From: Phycisphaerales bacterium
Lineage (GTDB): Bacteria > Planctomycetota > Phycisphaerae > Phycisphaerales > UBA1924
Reading direction: 5' to 3'
DNA: 5,631 nt
Assembly (NCBI GenBank): GCA_016763115.1
Contig: JAESUL010000146.1
Coordinates: forward strand, 1-5,631
Made by a program: the position numbers and the translations under genes. This document shows positions 1-5,631 of the stretch, piece by piece (position 1 is the stretch's first letter; each line of letters opens with the position of its first letter). The notes below the pieces were generated by a model. That model saw nothing but the letters and a program-made list of their open reading frames with translations, was not told the DNA's origin and made no database searches.

Positions 1-55
1 CACTCGGGAGCGTCCGCCGGATCGTGACACCGTGATGAAGCCGTTTGGTATTCAC
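1..55 (-). CDS. pstA: PstA, phosphate ABC transporter permease, N-terminal fragment (runs off left edge)
   Basis: A reading frame opens with GTG at 55-53 and stays open to the window edge, giving about 18 residues that begin (M)NTKRLHHGVTIRRTLPS. The GTG overlaps the TGA stop of pstC in a GTGA arrangement, which is typical of translationally coupled operon genes. A GGGAGGA ribosome binding site lies 10 bases upstream, inside the pstC coding sequence. The visible residues form only a short basic cytoplasmic leader, so the identity rests on position: the gene after pstC in a pst operon is normally pstA, the second channel subunit of the phosphate importer. No ATG start is available in this stretch. 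The start is fairly secure, while the product name is inferred from context. Confidence 0.6.
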   Translation of the reverse strand, partial: MNTKRLHHGVTIRRTLPS

Positions 56-2823
56 AGCCCCGCGTTCCTCCCACGAACATACCGGCGTACACCCTCGGCC
101 AGCGTATTAATCACAAAGGTCATCAGAAACAGCGTCAAACCACACAAAAACAACACCCGATAGTGCGTCTCGTCTTTGGGCGCTTCGGGGATCTCGACTG
201 CGATGTTGGCCGCCAGTGTCCTGAACCCAGAGAAAATATTCCACGACATCTCCGCCGTATTGCCCGTCGCCATCAGCACGATCATGGTCTCGCCAACCGC
301 ACGCCCGAACCCGATCATGCACGCCGAGAAAATCCCAGACCCCGCCACCGGCAGCACCACCCGCACCGTCGTCTGCCAGGGCGTTGCCCCCGCACCAAGC
401 GATGCCGACCGCAATGTGTTGGGCACCGCACGCAATGCATCCTCCGAAATCGTAAAAATAATCGGGATCACGGCAAAGCCCATAATGATTGACACCACAA
501 GCGTATTGCGTGGCGAAAAGGTCCCGAAGATCGAATCACGCGGATCAAACCCCATCCGCCCAAGCACCGATGCCCCAATCAAAGCCACTATGAATGCACC
601 AAAGCAAATCGCCAGCAACTTTCCAAACATCACCATCGCCACAAACAACGATTCCTTCTGGACCAACCACCCATCAAGTTTCCTTCGCAGCGCAACGCCC
701 TGCACAAGCCACAGCGCCATCGCAGCCGGTGGGAAGAGCACCAAAATCCAACCCGACTTCGCCGATCCATACTCGTCGTTGAGCCATCGTTCAAGATCAC
801 CATCGCCAAGCCCGTTGCCCCCGAGCACTGCATCACGATCAACACTACCGGCGGGGCGGACCACAACACCATCCACCAATCCGAATCCGAGTGACCGGAG
901 CTTTCTCTGCTGATGAACAGTCAAATCATCGCCGCCGCTCGCCCACTGGGGTATCGAATCCAGCGGCACCGGCTCATACGCCCCCGCCATCATCGCGACA
1001 TCAAAGTCGTCAGGCGTAAACCACGCCCGCACAATCCCCGGCCCAACCCAAGATGAAAGCAATCCGCCAATCAAAAGCGCGAGCAATGCCAACGCGAAAT
1101 GCTGCCCGGAACGAATCCGCCGACGCCGAGCCATCGGCACCATCTGCCAGAGGTGCGCCGCCACCAAAACCGTCAACGGAACCACGAAAATGCCGAGAAG
1201 TAGAGATGCAAGATGGGCCTGCACAAACGGCGCCGCCACCATCGCAGCGATAAATCCGAGCACCACCGAAGGCAACGAAGCCATCAACTCCACCGAAGGC
1301 TTGACCACCGATCGGACCCGCCCGCTCATAAACTCGCTCGAATACATCGCCGCAAAGACCGCGACCGGGATCGCAAACAGCATCGCAAACACCGTCGCCT
1401 TCATCGTCCCGAAGATCAACGGCATCAAACTCAGCTTCACCTCCGACGCATCATCCCCAGACGAAGACTGATAAACATACGCCGGCTCAGACTGCCCTTC
1501 ATAGAGCACCTTTCCAAACACCGCCCGCACACTAAACTCTGGGTATCCAACCTCGATCGCCTCGCTCTGGTATGCCCCATCATCGCCCAGCACAAATACC
1601 CCATCGTTCTTGGGCGCGATCGCAAGGATCCCAGGCCTGGCAATCTCCGGCTTGTACCGCGTGATGTGCTTCTCGCTGGTCACATACCGCACATCAACAT
1701 ACCCGTTCTTGTGCAACACCGCGATCGTCCGGTCCCGTCCGCTCACCGCGATGCGGACCACCGCCCCGTCCGCACTCTTCATCTCGTGCGCACGAACCAT
1801 GCGTTTGCCATCGGATGTGCGCCCGCCCGAATCATCGCCGACATGAAACGCCGAGACCGTCCCAGAGTCCTCACCTATTACAAGCGTTTTCGCTCCCAAG
1901 AGCATTTTTGCATCAGTAATCCCAACACCGGGCGCCGAGAGCGAGACCTCCTCGACCATCCCGAACTTCCGCCCCTGCTTGGCGTATCGCTGCAACTGAC
2001 CATCGCTCCAGATGAGCAGTACATATTTCCCATCACCAGTCACGAAGATCCATCCGGGCAACTCTTCACGCCCCTCCATCTTGAACACGCTGGACCGGAG
2101 TTTCGTGCGTGGCGTCCCGCCCCCGAGAGGACGGATGGTCCGCACCGAACTGACCAACACCGTGCCATCTTCACGCAAAGCAACCAGTATCTTTTTCCCG
2201 CCCGGATCAACACGAAAATCAATCCCGCGAACCGCCCCCGTACCTTCTTTGAGATCGAACAGATCACCAAACTCGTGCTCGAGCACAACCCTGCGCCGCC
2301 CGGTTGCGATGTGCTCGACATACCCATTTTCAAGGGTCTCGACGCGGCGTTCATCTTGTTGCAAGGCCTCAATAGAATCAAGCAACTCGGACGCAAACAA
2401 GAATGATCCGAGTTGAACCCGACCATCGGGGTACCCCAATGCGGCCAGTTCACCATTGCGGGCAATCGCCACCGCACTCGGCGACATGTTATCCACCCGA
2501 AGATCTATCTCGCCCGCAAAATCTCCATTCGGGAGCACGAGCGTGCGGACCACCCCATCGGTTCCGATCAGCCCCGCGCTCTGACCATACGGATCCATGA
2601 CGACCCGTAAAGGCACGACCCCGCGTACCACGCCTGCGTCCTTGGTGCTGTGCCCCCCACCAACAAACAAAGGCATGACGACCCATGCAAGATAAAAACA
2701 AATACCAAGAACCGCAGCAAGCACCACCAACCCGCCGGCGGTCACCACAAACTCCGCCGCGGAATCCATCGCGTGGAGCCTGCGTGATGCTTTGCGTCGT
2801 TCTGTGTCCTGCATGTTCTGCAT
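52..2823 (-). CDS. pstC: PstC, long-form phosphate ABC transporter permease with N-terminal propeller-like domain
   Basis: This is an inner-membrane channel subunit of the PstSCAB phosphate importer, 923 residues against about 320 for E. coli PstC. Residues 23-54 form one membrane segment. Residues about 60-460 are soluble and should face the periplasm; they contain at least seven short strands built around DG or NG turns (near residues 89, 133, 219, 274, 319, 373 and 415), suggesting a beta-propeller. The permease part begins near residue 465. It shows the PstC-type motif MASLPSVVLGF (514-524), the cytoplasmic EAA loop for the ATPase (LRAVPNTLRSASLGAGATPW, 797-816) and GFGRAVGET (838-846). 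An insert of about 125 residues (566-690) interrupts the permease domain. The last membrane helix is near 888-908. An in-frame TGA at 2841-2839 limits the start to 2823 or the Met three codons later; neither has a clear ribosome binding site. The gene lies 89 bases after pstS and overlaps pstA by four bases. Long PstC forms are known in gammaproteobacteria such as Pseudomonas; this one is longer still. Confidence 0.93.
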   Translation of the reverse strand: MQNMQDTERRKASRRLHAMDSAAEFVVTAGGLVVLAAVLGICFYLAWVVMPLFVGGGHSTKDAGVVRGVVPLRVVMDPYGQSAGLIGTDGVVRTLVLPNGDFAGEIDLRVDNMSPSAVAIARNGELAALGYPDGRVQLGSFLFASELLDSIEALQQDERRVETLENGYVEHIATGRRRVVLEHEFGDLFDLKEGTGAVRGIDFRVDPGGKKILVALREDGTVLVSSVRTIRPLGGGTPRTKLRSSVFKMEGREELPGWIFVTGDGKYVLLIWSDGQLQRYAKQGRKFGMVEEVSLSAPGVGITDAKMLLGAKTLVIGEDSGTVSAFHVGDDSGGRTSDGKRMVRAHEMKSADGAVVRIAVSGRDRTIAVLHKNGYVDVRYVTSEKHITRYKPEIARPGILAIAPKNDGVFVLGDDGAYQSEAIEVGYPEFSVRAVFGKVLYEGQSEPAYVYQSSSGDDASEVKLSLMPLIFGTMKATVFAMLFAIPVAVFAAMYSSEFMSGRVRSVVKPSVELMASLPSVVLGFIAAMVAAPFVQAHLASLLLGIFVVPLTVLVAAHLWQMVPMARRRRIRSGQHFALALLALLIGGLLSSWVGPGIVRAWFTPDDFDVAMMAGAYEPVPLDSIPQWASGGDDLTVHQQRKLRSLGFGLVDGVVVRPAGSVDRDAVLGGNGLGDGDLERWLNDEYGSAKSGWILVLFPPAAMALWLVQGVALRRKLDGWLVQKESLFVAMVMFGKLLAICFGAFIVALIGASVLGRMGFDPRDSIFGTFSPRNTLVVSIIMGFAVIPIIFTISEDALRAVPNTLRSASLGAGATPWQTTVRVVLPVAGSGIFSACMIGFGRAVGETMIVLMATGNTAEMSWNIFSGFRTLAANIAVEIPEAPKDETHYRVLFLCGLTLFLMTFVINTLAEGVRRYVRGRNAGL
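66..72 (-). promoter_or_regulatory. Ribosome binding site of pstA
   Basis: The minus strand reads GGGAGGA here, a near-perfect Shine-Dalgarno match 10 bases before the GTG at 55-53. It lies within the last codons of pstC. It supports the non-ATG start of pstA, whose overlap with the pstC stop would otherwise be the only evidence. Confidence 0.65.
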
Positions 2824-2891
2824 TATGGGATCGGCACATCAAATGAAATGGAAAACGGATGAACACCGCTCCCCATACTACTCAGTTTTTC

Positions 2892-2908
2892 GACCAGCGT
2901 GCTTGGTC
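2892..2908 (-). other. Small inverted repeat between pstS and pstC
   Basis: In the 89-base pstS-pstC gap, five bases just downstream of the pstS stop (GACCA) pair with TGGTC across a seven-base loop. On the minus strand the stem is followed by GAAAAAC and not by a run of T, so it is not a standard intrinsic terminator. It could act as a weak 3'-end stabiliser or processing site that keeps pstS message more abundant than pstC message, as expected for a binding protein. The stem is short and may be chance. Confidence 0.25.
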
Positions 2909-2912
2909 AAAC

Positions 2913-3896
2913 TCAGAAACCTGCCTCGATCTTGAGCATCTCAAGATCCTCACGCGCGATCGAACTCGGCACCGGGAAATACCCATCCTTGAGCACGATC
3001 TCTTGCCCCTGCTTTGAGAATACAAGCCTCAAGAACTCCGCTCGCAATGGATCACTCACCCCTACACGCGGATCGGCGTTGATGTACAGATACAAGAATC
3101 GTGCCAGTGGATACTCTCCCGAGTAGGAACTCTCCGCCGACGCCTCGACCATCTCGTCGCCCTCGTACGAAACCGCCAACGCCTTCACTCCGGCGGTCTT
3201 GTATCCGATCCCCGAATACCCGATCGCAAACTTATCATTCGTGATCGCCTGTACGACTGCGGATGATCCGGGCTGCTCCTTGACGCTCGCCTTGTAGTCG
3301 TTCCCCTGAAGCCCGATCTTCTTAAAAAACCCATAGGTCCCTGATGCCGAGTTCCGCCCGTACAAACCCACCGGTCGATTCTTAAACTCCGGATCATCCA
3401 CACCAAGATCGCCCCAAGTCATGTCGTCTCCATCCACCGAAAACACCTCGGTAATCTGCTCGATGGTGATCTCGTCAAGCGGGCAATCCTTGTGCACATA
3501 CACCGCCAAGCAATCGATCGCTGCCCTCACCGCGACGGGCTGGTACCCCTTGGCAGCCTCGAACTTATCCATCTCCGATGATTTCATCGCCCGGCTCATC
3601 GGCCCAAAGCTCGCCTGCCCCTCGATCAACGCGGGCGGAGCCGTCGATGACCCCTTGCCCTCAACCTCCACCTTAACCGACGGATAAAACCGACGAAACT
3701 CCTCGCCCCACAGCGTCATCAGGTTGTTCATCGTGTCCGAACCGATGGATTTGATATTCCCCGAAACCCCGCTCGTTGCTTCGTACTTCGGCAGGTTCGG
3801 ATCGATCAAATCGTCCGCCGCCCCCACCGCCAACAAGGGCATCATCGCTCCAACAGCAATCAACACACACACAGACTTCATTCTTGAAAGACGCAT
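2913..3896 (-). CDS. pstS: PstS, periplasmic phosphate-binding protein
   Basis: This 327-residue exported protein captures phosphate and passes it to the PstC-PstA channel. The start at 3896 is chosen because AGAGGAGGT lies six bases upstream and because it gives a clean signal peptide: basic MRLSRMKS, a hydrophobic core to about residue 23, and likely cleavage after A26 (AVGA before ADD). No lipobox cysteine follows, so it is probably soluble. Phosphate-binding segments are visible in family order: IGSDT (51-55), GKGSSTAP (81-88), FGPMSR (97-102) and GRNSASGTYGFF (180-191). In the last, R181, S185, G186 and T187 keep exactly the spacing of E. coli PstS R135, S139, G140 and T141. The acidic residue in the GASDAP motif of E. 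coli PstS is replaced by a PMSR-type motif, as in many other PstS branches. The length is usual for the family. It is first in the pst operon after a 156-base gap. A longer frame reaches back to 4028, but its extra residues are low-complexity and it lacks the ribosome binding site. Confidence 0.95.
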   Translation of the reverse strand: MRLSRMKSVCVLIAVGAMMPLLAVGAADDLIDPNLPKYEATSGVSGNIKSIGSDTMNNLMTLWGEEFRRFYPSVKVEVEGKGSSTAPPALIEGQASFGPMSRAMKSSEMDKFEAAKGYQPVAVRAAIDCLAVYVHKDCPLDEITIEQITEVFSVDGDDMTWGDLGVDDPEFKNRPVGLYGRNSASGTYGFFKKIGLQGNDYKASVKEQPGSSAVVQAITNDKFAIGYSGIGYKTAGVKALAVSYEGDEMVEASAESSYSGEYPLARFLYLYINADPRVGVSDPLRAEFLRLVFSKQGQEIVLKDGYFPVPSSIAREDLEMLKIEAGF

Positions 3897-3902
3897 CTGC
3901 AA

Positions 3903-3911
3903 ACCTCCTCT
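3903..3911 (-). promoter_or_regulatory. Ribosome binding site of pstS
   Basis: The minus strand reads AGAGGAGGT, an almost complete anti-16S match, six bases before the ATG at 3896-3894. It decides the pstS start over the upstream Met at 4028 and the internal Met at 3881. It is the strongest ribosome binding site in the window, consistent with high demand for the binding protein. Confidence 0.85.
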
Positions 3912-3996
3912 TGGCGAACCCGAAAACACCAGCCCCCAGAATACACCAAGAGTACTACCCCCAAACGCACCAAATGAGCCCAGACTAGTCAAGCTT

Positions 3997-4047
3997 GTAT
4001 GAAGACCGCCAAAGCGATTGCCCAGCACAGTTTACAAAGTATGAAGA
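3997..4047 (-). repeat. Direct repeat pair TCTTCATAC upstream of pstS
   Basis: Two exact copies of the nonamer TCTTCATAC (minus strand) lie at 4039-4047 and 3997-4005, with start-to-start spacing of 42 bases. They sit 100 to 150 bases before pstS. This could be a pair of regulator half-sites on the same DNA face, or chance: two identical nonamers within 156 bases are uncommon but not impossible. Confidence 0.4.
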
Positions 4048-4052
4048 TTGGG

Positions 4053-4730
4053 TTAACCGCCCGCGAGATGCTCTTCGAGCGCAGAAATCAGCCCCGGATC
4101 ATCCAACTCCGTCTTGGTTGAGAACCGATCCACAACCCGCCCATCTCGGGCAACGAGGAACTTCGTAAAGTTCCATTCTGGCTCGCCGCCAATCGGCGCA
4201 GGCTGGGCATTCAACTGCTTATACAGCGGAGCAACCTCGTCGCCCTTGACATGGATCTTGGCTGCCATCGGGAAAGTCACATCAAACTTGGACGAACAGA
4301 ACTCAGCAATCTCTTCATTCGTGCCGGGTTCTTGGGCTCCAAAGTCATTGGCGGGGAACCCGATGACCACCAAGCCCCCGTCCTTGTACTTCCGATACAA
4401 CGCTTCGAGCCCCTCGTACTGACGGGTGTACCCGCACTTGCTGGCCACATTGACCATCAGTACCACCCTGCCCTTGTATTGTTCGAGCGACTCGAGCTCG
4501 CCGCCGATCATTTCGACCGTGTGATGCAATACATACGCCTGATCTGGATTTGACATACTCGCCACTGTGTCCACCTCAACTTTCTGAACGACCTCTGAAG
4601 CCGGATCCTCCGTGACCATCTCTTCGCCCGACTCATGCACAAGGCCTCCGCCCGTGCACCCATTTAATCCCACACCGAGCAGAACGAAGCCCAGCCCAAG
4701 GATTGATTTCTGACTCATTCGACTGCTCAT
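4053..4730 (-). CDS. Glutathione peroxidase-family lipoprotein (thiol peroxidase)
   Basis: This 225-residue protein reduces peroxides using an active-site cysteine. Residues 1-25 are a lipoprotein signal: MSSRMSQKS, a hydrophobic core, then LNGC with C25 as the lipidated residue. An acidic linker of about 40 residues follows. The peroxidase domain (about 65-223) shows NVASKCGYT with catalytic C99, FPANDFGAQEPG with Q133, and WNFTKFLV with W186 and N187, so the catalytic tetrad is complete with Cys in place of Sec. C145 in EFCSSKF sits where two-cysteine, thioredoxin-dependent members such as E. coli BtuE keep a second cysteine, so the reductant may be a thioredoxin-like protein and not glutathione. 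The usual FPCNQF is FPANDF here, losing another common cysteine. The frame extends upstream to 5078, but that part overlaps the divergent gene and lacks a signal, so the start is 4730 or the Met at 4718. Neither has a clear ribosome binding site. The same-strand neighbour is pstS, with no obvious functional link. Confidence 0.9.
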   Translation of the reverse strand: MSSRMSQKSILGLGFVLLGVGLNGCTGGGLVHESGEEMVTEDPASEVVQKVEVDTVASMSNPDQAYVLHHTVEMIGGELESLEQYKGRVVLMVNVASKCGYTRQYEGLEALYRKYKDGGLVVIGFPANDFGAQEPGTNEEIAEFCSSKFDVTFPMAAKIHVKGDEVAPLYKQLNAQPAPIGGEPEWNFTKFLVARDGRVVDRFSTKTELDDPGLISALEEHLAGG

Positions 4731-4760
4731 TCCGATGCCCCCGCTTCTATGATCTACTTC
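4731..4760. promoter_or_regulatory. Very short divergent spacer between peroxidase and pterin synthase genes
   Basis: Only 18 to 30 bases lie between the two divergent starts, so promoters must overlap the coding ends or the start codons. On the plus strand TATGAT at 4748-4753 matches five of six positions of a -10 element. If used, transcription would begin at about 4760, right at the alternative ATG at 4761, giving a leaderless message. The possible -35 (TGCTCA, 4724-4729) is weak. No ribosome binding site is visible on either strand. Confidence 0.3.
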
Positions 4761-5576
4761 ATGCCCAATGCTGATTCTAACACGCCGACAAGCCACGAGC
4801 AATCCTCTGCCCAACACGCTGTGATACTCCACCGTGTGGTCCGCTTTGAGATCAACCCCACAACCACTGGGTTGGGGCGGTACTACGAACTCGCAATCGC
4901 GTGCCAAGGCACACCCGACCAAGAAACCGGGTACCTCGTCGATATCCACGCCATCGATGATCTTGTCCGCACCCACCTCATCCCCATCATCAACGCCGCG
5001 TGCCAATCTGCACCGGAACCCTCCCCCGCTTCGCTGCTCCCCCAACTCTGGGCCGCTGCCAACGCCAACTTCAACCACCCCATCGTGTCGCTCACTTGGC
5101 AGCTCACGCCCATGAAAAGAATCGAAATGAATACCACCACCGCCTCAGACCATTTCGTGTTCCGCCAACGCTACGAGTTCTCCGCTTCGCATCGGCTCCA
5201 CTCCGAGAAACTCTCCCCCGAGACCAACCGCCAAGTCTTCGGCAAGTGCAACAACCCCAACGGACACGGGCACAACTACACCGTCGAACCAACCCTTACC
5301 TTGCCCATCAACGATCACACCTGCACACACACCGCCGTCGACAGCATCGTCGAAGAGTTCATCCTCGCCAAGCTCGACCACAAACACCTCAACGCCGACT
5401 GCCCCAGCTTCGACCAGACCGCCGGAGGCGTCATGCCCTCGGTAGAAAACATCGCCAAGTACTGCTATCAGCAACTCCAAGCCCCCGCCGGTGGGCTCGC
5501 CGACGGCGCCGAACTTGTCAGCATCACCGTCTGGGAGACCGACCGCACAAGCTGCACCTATCCTGCAACCATCTAA
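4749..5576 (+). CDS. 6-pyruvoyl-tetrahydropterin / 6-carboxytetrahydropterin synthase family protein, tandem PTPS domains
   Basis: This 275-residue protein converts 7,8-dihydroneopterin triphosphate to a pterin product, either 6-pyruvoyl-tetrahydropterin (biopterin route) or 6-carboxytetrahydropterin (queuosine route). The C-terminal domain (about 135-275) is complete: zinc ligands H148 (SASHRL), H173 and H175 (HGHNY), catalytic C167 in FGKCNNPNGHGHNY, D210-H211 in LDHKHLN, and pterin-anchoring E263 in VWETDRTSCTY. Cysteine and HGH are six residues apart, as in animal PTPS; E. coli QueD has a shorter gap. The first about 128 residues look like a second, decayed copy of the same fold: GLGRYYEL replaces HGHNY, GYLVDIHAIDDLVRTHLIPI matches the family's central helix, and HPIVSLTWQLTP matches the last strand, but there are no zinc or catalytic residues. 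Usual members have one domain of 120-150 residues. The start could also be the Met at 4761, and an internal Met at residue 127 could make the active domain alone. A glycosyltransferase-like gene follows after three bases. Confidence 0.88.
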   Translation: MIYFMPNADSNTPTSHEQSSAQHAVILHRVVRFEINPTTTGLGRYYELAIACQGTPDQETGYLVDIHAIDDLVRTHLIPIINAACQSAPEPSPASLLPQLWAAANANFNHPIVSLTWQLTPMKRIEMNTTTASDHFVFRQRYEFSASHRLHSEKLSPETNRQVFGKCNNPNGHGHNYTVEPTLTLPINDHTCTHTAVDSIVEEFILAKLDHKHLNADCPSFDQTAGGVMPSVENIAKYCYQQLQAPAGGLADGAELVSITVWETDRTSCTYPATI

Positions 5577-5579
5577 ACC

Positions 5580-5631
5580 ATGACCACCGACCGCCCCATC
5601 AAGATCCTGATCATCCGCCCAAGCGCCCTAG
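5580..5631 (+). CDS. Probable family 9 glycosyltransferase (heptosyltransferase-like), N-terminal fragment
   Basis: An ATG at 5580 opens a frame that runs to the right edge: MTTDRPIKILIIRPSAL, 17 residues. The strand KILIIRPSAL is the typical first beta-strand and turn of lipopolysaccharide heptosyltransferases and other GT9 enzymes, where it normally continues as GD. If so, the enzyme transfers a sugar, usually heptose, from a nucleotide donor to lipid A-core or another envelope glycan. It starts three bases after the pterin synthase stop, so the two are probably co-transcribed. No ribosome binding site stands out in the preceding bases. Too little is visible to exclude another Rossmann-type protein. 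Confidence 0.55.
   Translation, partial: MTTDRPIKILIIRPSAL

Larger units (their letters stand above)
3897..4052 (-). promoter_or_regulatory. Intergenic region upstream of pstS, probable pst operon promoter region
   Basis: These 156 bases separate the peroxidase stop from pstS and form the only sizeable non-coding stretch before the pst genes. On the minus strand the nonamer TCTTCATAC occurs twice, at 4047-4039 and 4005-3997, with starts 42 bases apart, close to four helical turns. Just downstream of the second copy are two 8-base palindromes sharing one base, CAAGCTTG (3990-3997) and GACTAGTC (3983-3990). They are followed by a G/T-rich stretch and the ribosome binding site. TTGACT at 3994-3989 resembles a -35 element, but no good -10 stands at the right distance. 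No convincing PhoB box of the E. coli type was found. No terminator for the peroxidase gene was seen, so read-through into pst is possible. Confidence 0.4.

Noticed and set aside
176..913. Long plus-strand open frame antisense to pstC
   Set aside because: It has no recognisable domain or coding pattern of its own and mirrors a clearly conserved permease on the other strand. The same applies to the 397-residue plus-strand frame at 1213-2406.
2881..2912. Intrinsic terminator after pstS
   Set aside because: The stem is only five base pairs and on the minus strand is followed by GAAAAAC. The T-run lies on the wrong strand and side for either direction.
3897..4028. N-terminal extension of the pstS frame back to an ATG at 4028
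   Set aside because: The 44 extra residues are low-complexity (Gly, Ser, Phe), would bury the signal peptide inside the protein, and have no ribosome binding site, whereas the ATG at 3896 has a near-perfect one.
4024..4041. PhoB-box-like sequence (minus strand, around CTTTGTAAACTGTGCT)
   Set aside because: Aligned with the E. coli 18-base Pho box, only about seven positions agree, and the second heptamer is imperfect, so it is no better than chance.
4731..5078. Upstream extension of the peroxidase frame to an ATG at 5078
   Set aside because: It lies antisense to the pterin synthase, has no domain likeness, and would place the lipoprotein signal in mid-protein.
5104..5480. Minus-strand open frames inside the pterin synthase
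   Set aside because: They are antisense shadows of a well-conserved catalytic domain, with no start signals or family likeness.
1..5631. tRNA, rRNA, CRISPR array, insertion sequence or attachment site
   Set aside because: No cloverleaf-like sequence, spaced repeat array, terminal inverted repeat or transposase motif was seen. The window is almost fully explained by ordinary chromosomal genes.

Overview
The window carries part of a high-affinity phosphate uptake (pst) operon on the minus strand. Next to it is a lipoprotein glutathione peroxidase gene, also on the minus strand. A divergently oriented pterin-synthase gene follows on the plus strand, then the first codons of a probable glycosyltransferase. 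The DNA is moderately GC-rich and densely coding. Only two genes show a strong Shine-Dalgarno sequence, and the start regions of the others have none. The very long PstC, the lipid-anchored peroxidase and the pterin synthase of animal-type spacing suggest a Gram-negative-type environmental bacterium, possibly a planctomycete such as a Phycisphaerae member. That assignment is an impression and is not proven by anything in the window.

Layout, read along the minus strand from right to left. A glutathione peroxidase-family lipoprotein (4053-4730) is followed by a 156-base gap that probably holds the pst promoter. Then comes pstS (2913-3896, periplasmic phosphate-binding protein, strong ribosome binding site), an 89-base gap with a small hairpin, and pstC (52-2823, an exceptionally long permease). 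The start of pstA (1-55) overlaps the pstC stop by four bases and runs off the left edge. pstA, and by family precedent pstB and phoU, should continue outside the window.

On the plus strand, a 275-residue pterin synthase (4749-5576) starts only 18 to 30 bases from the peroxidase start, so the two genes are divergent with almost no intergenic space. Three bases after its stop begins a partial gene (5580 to the right edge) whose first residues look like a family 9 glycosyltransferase (heptosyltransferase-like).

PstS captures phosphate outside the inner membrane and delivers it to the PstC-PstA channel, which is driven by PstB (not visible here). The peroxidase would act at the envelope on peroxides and has no evident functional link to Pst. 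The two features most worth a second look are in proteins. PstC has a large extra-membrane N-terminal region with at least seven regularly spaced strand motifs resembling a beta-propeller. The pterin synthase appears to be two PTPS folds in tandem, the first stripped of its metal and catalytic residues and the second intact and closest in motif spacing to 6-pyruvoyl-tetrahydropterin synthase.
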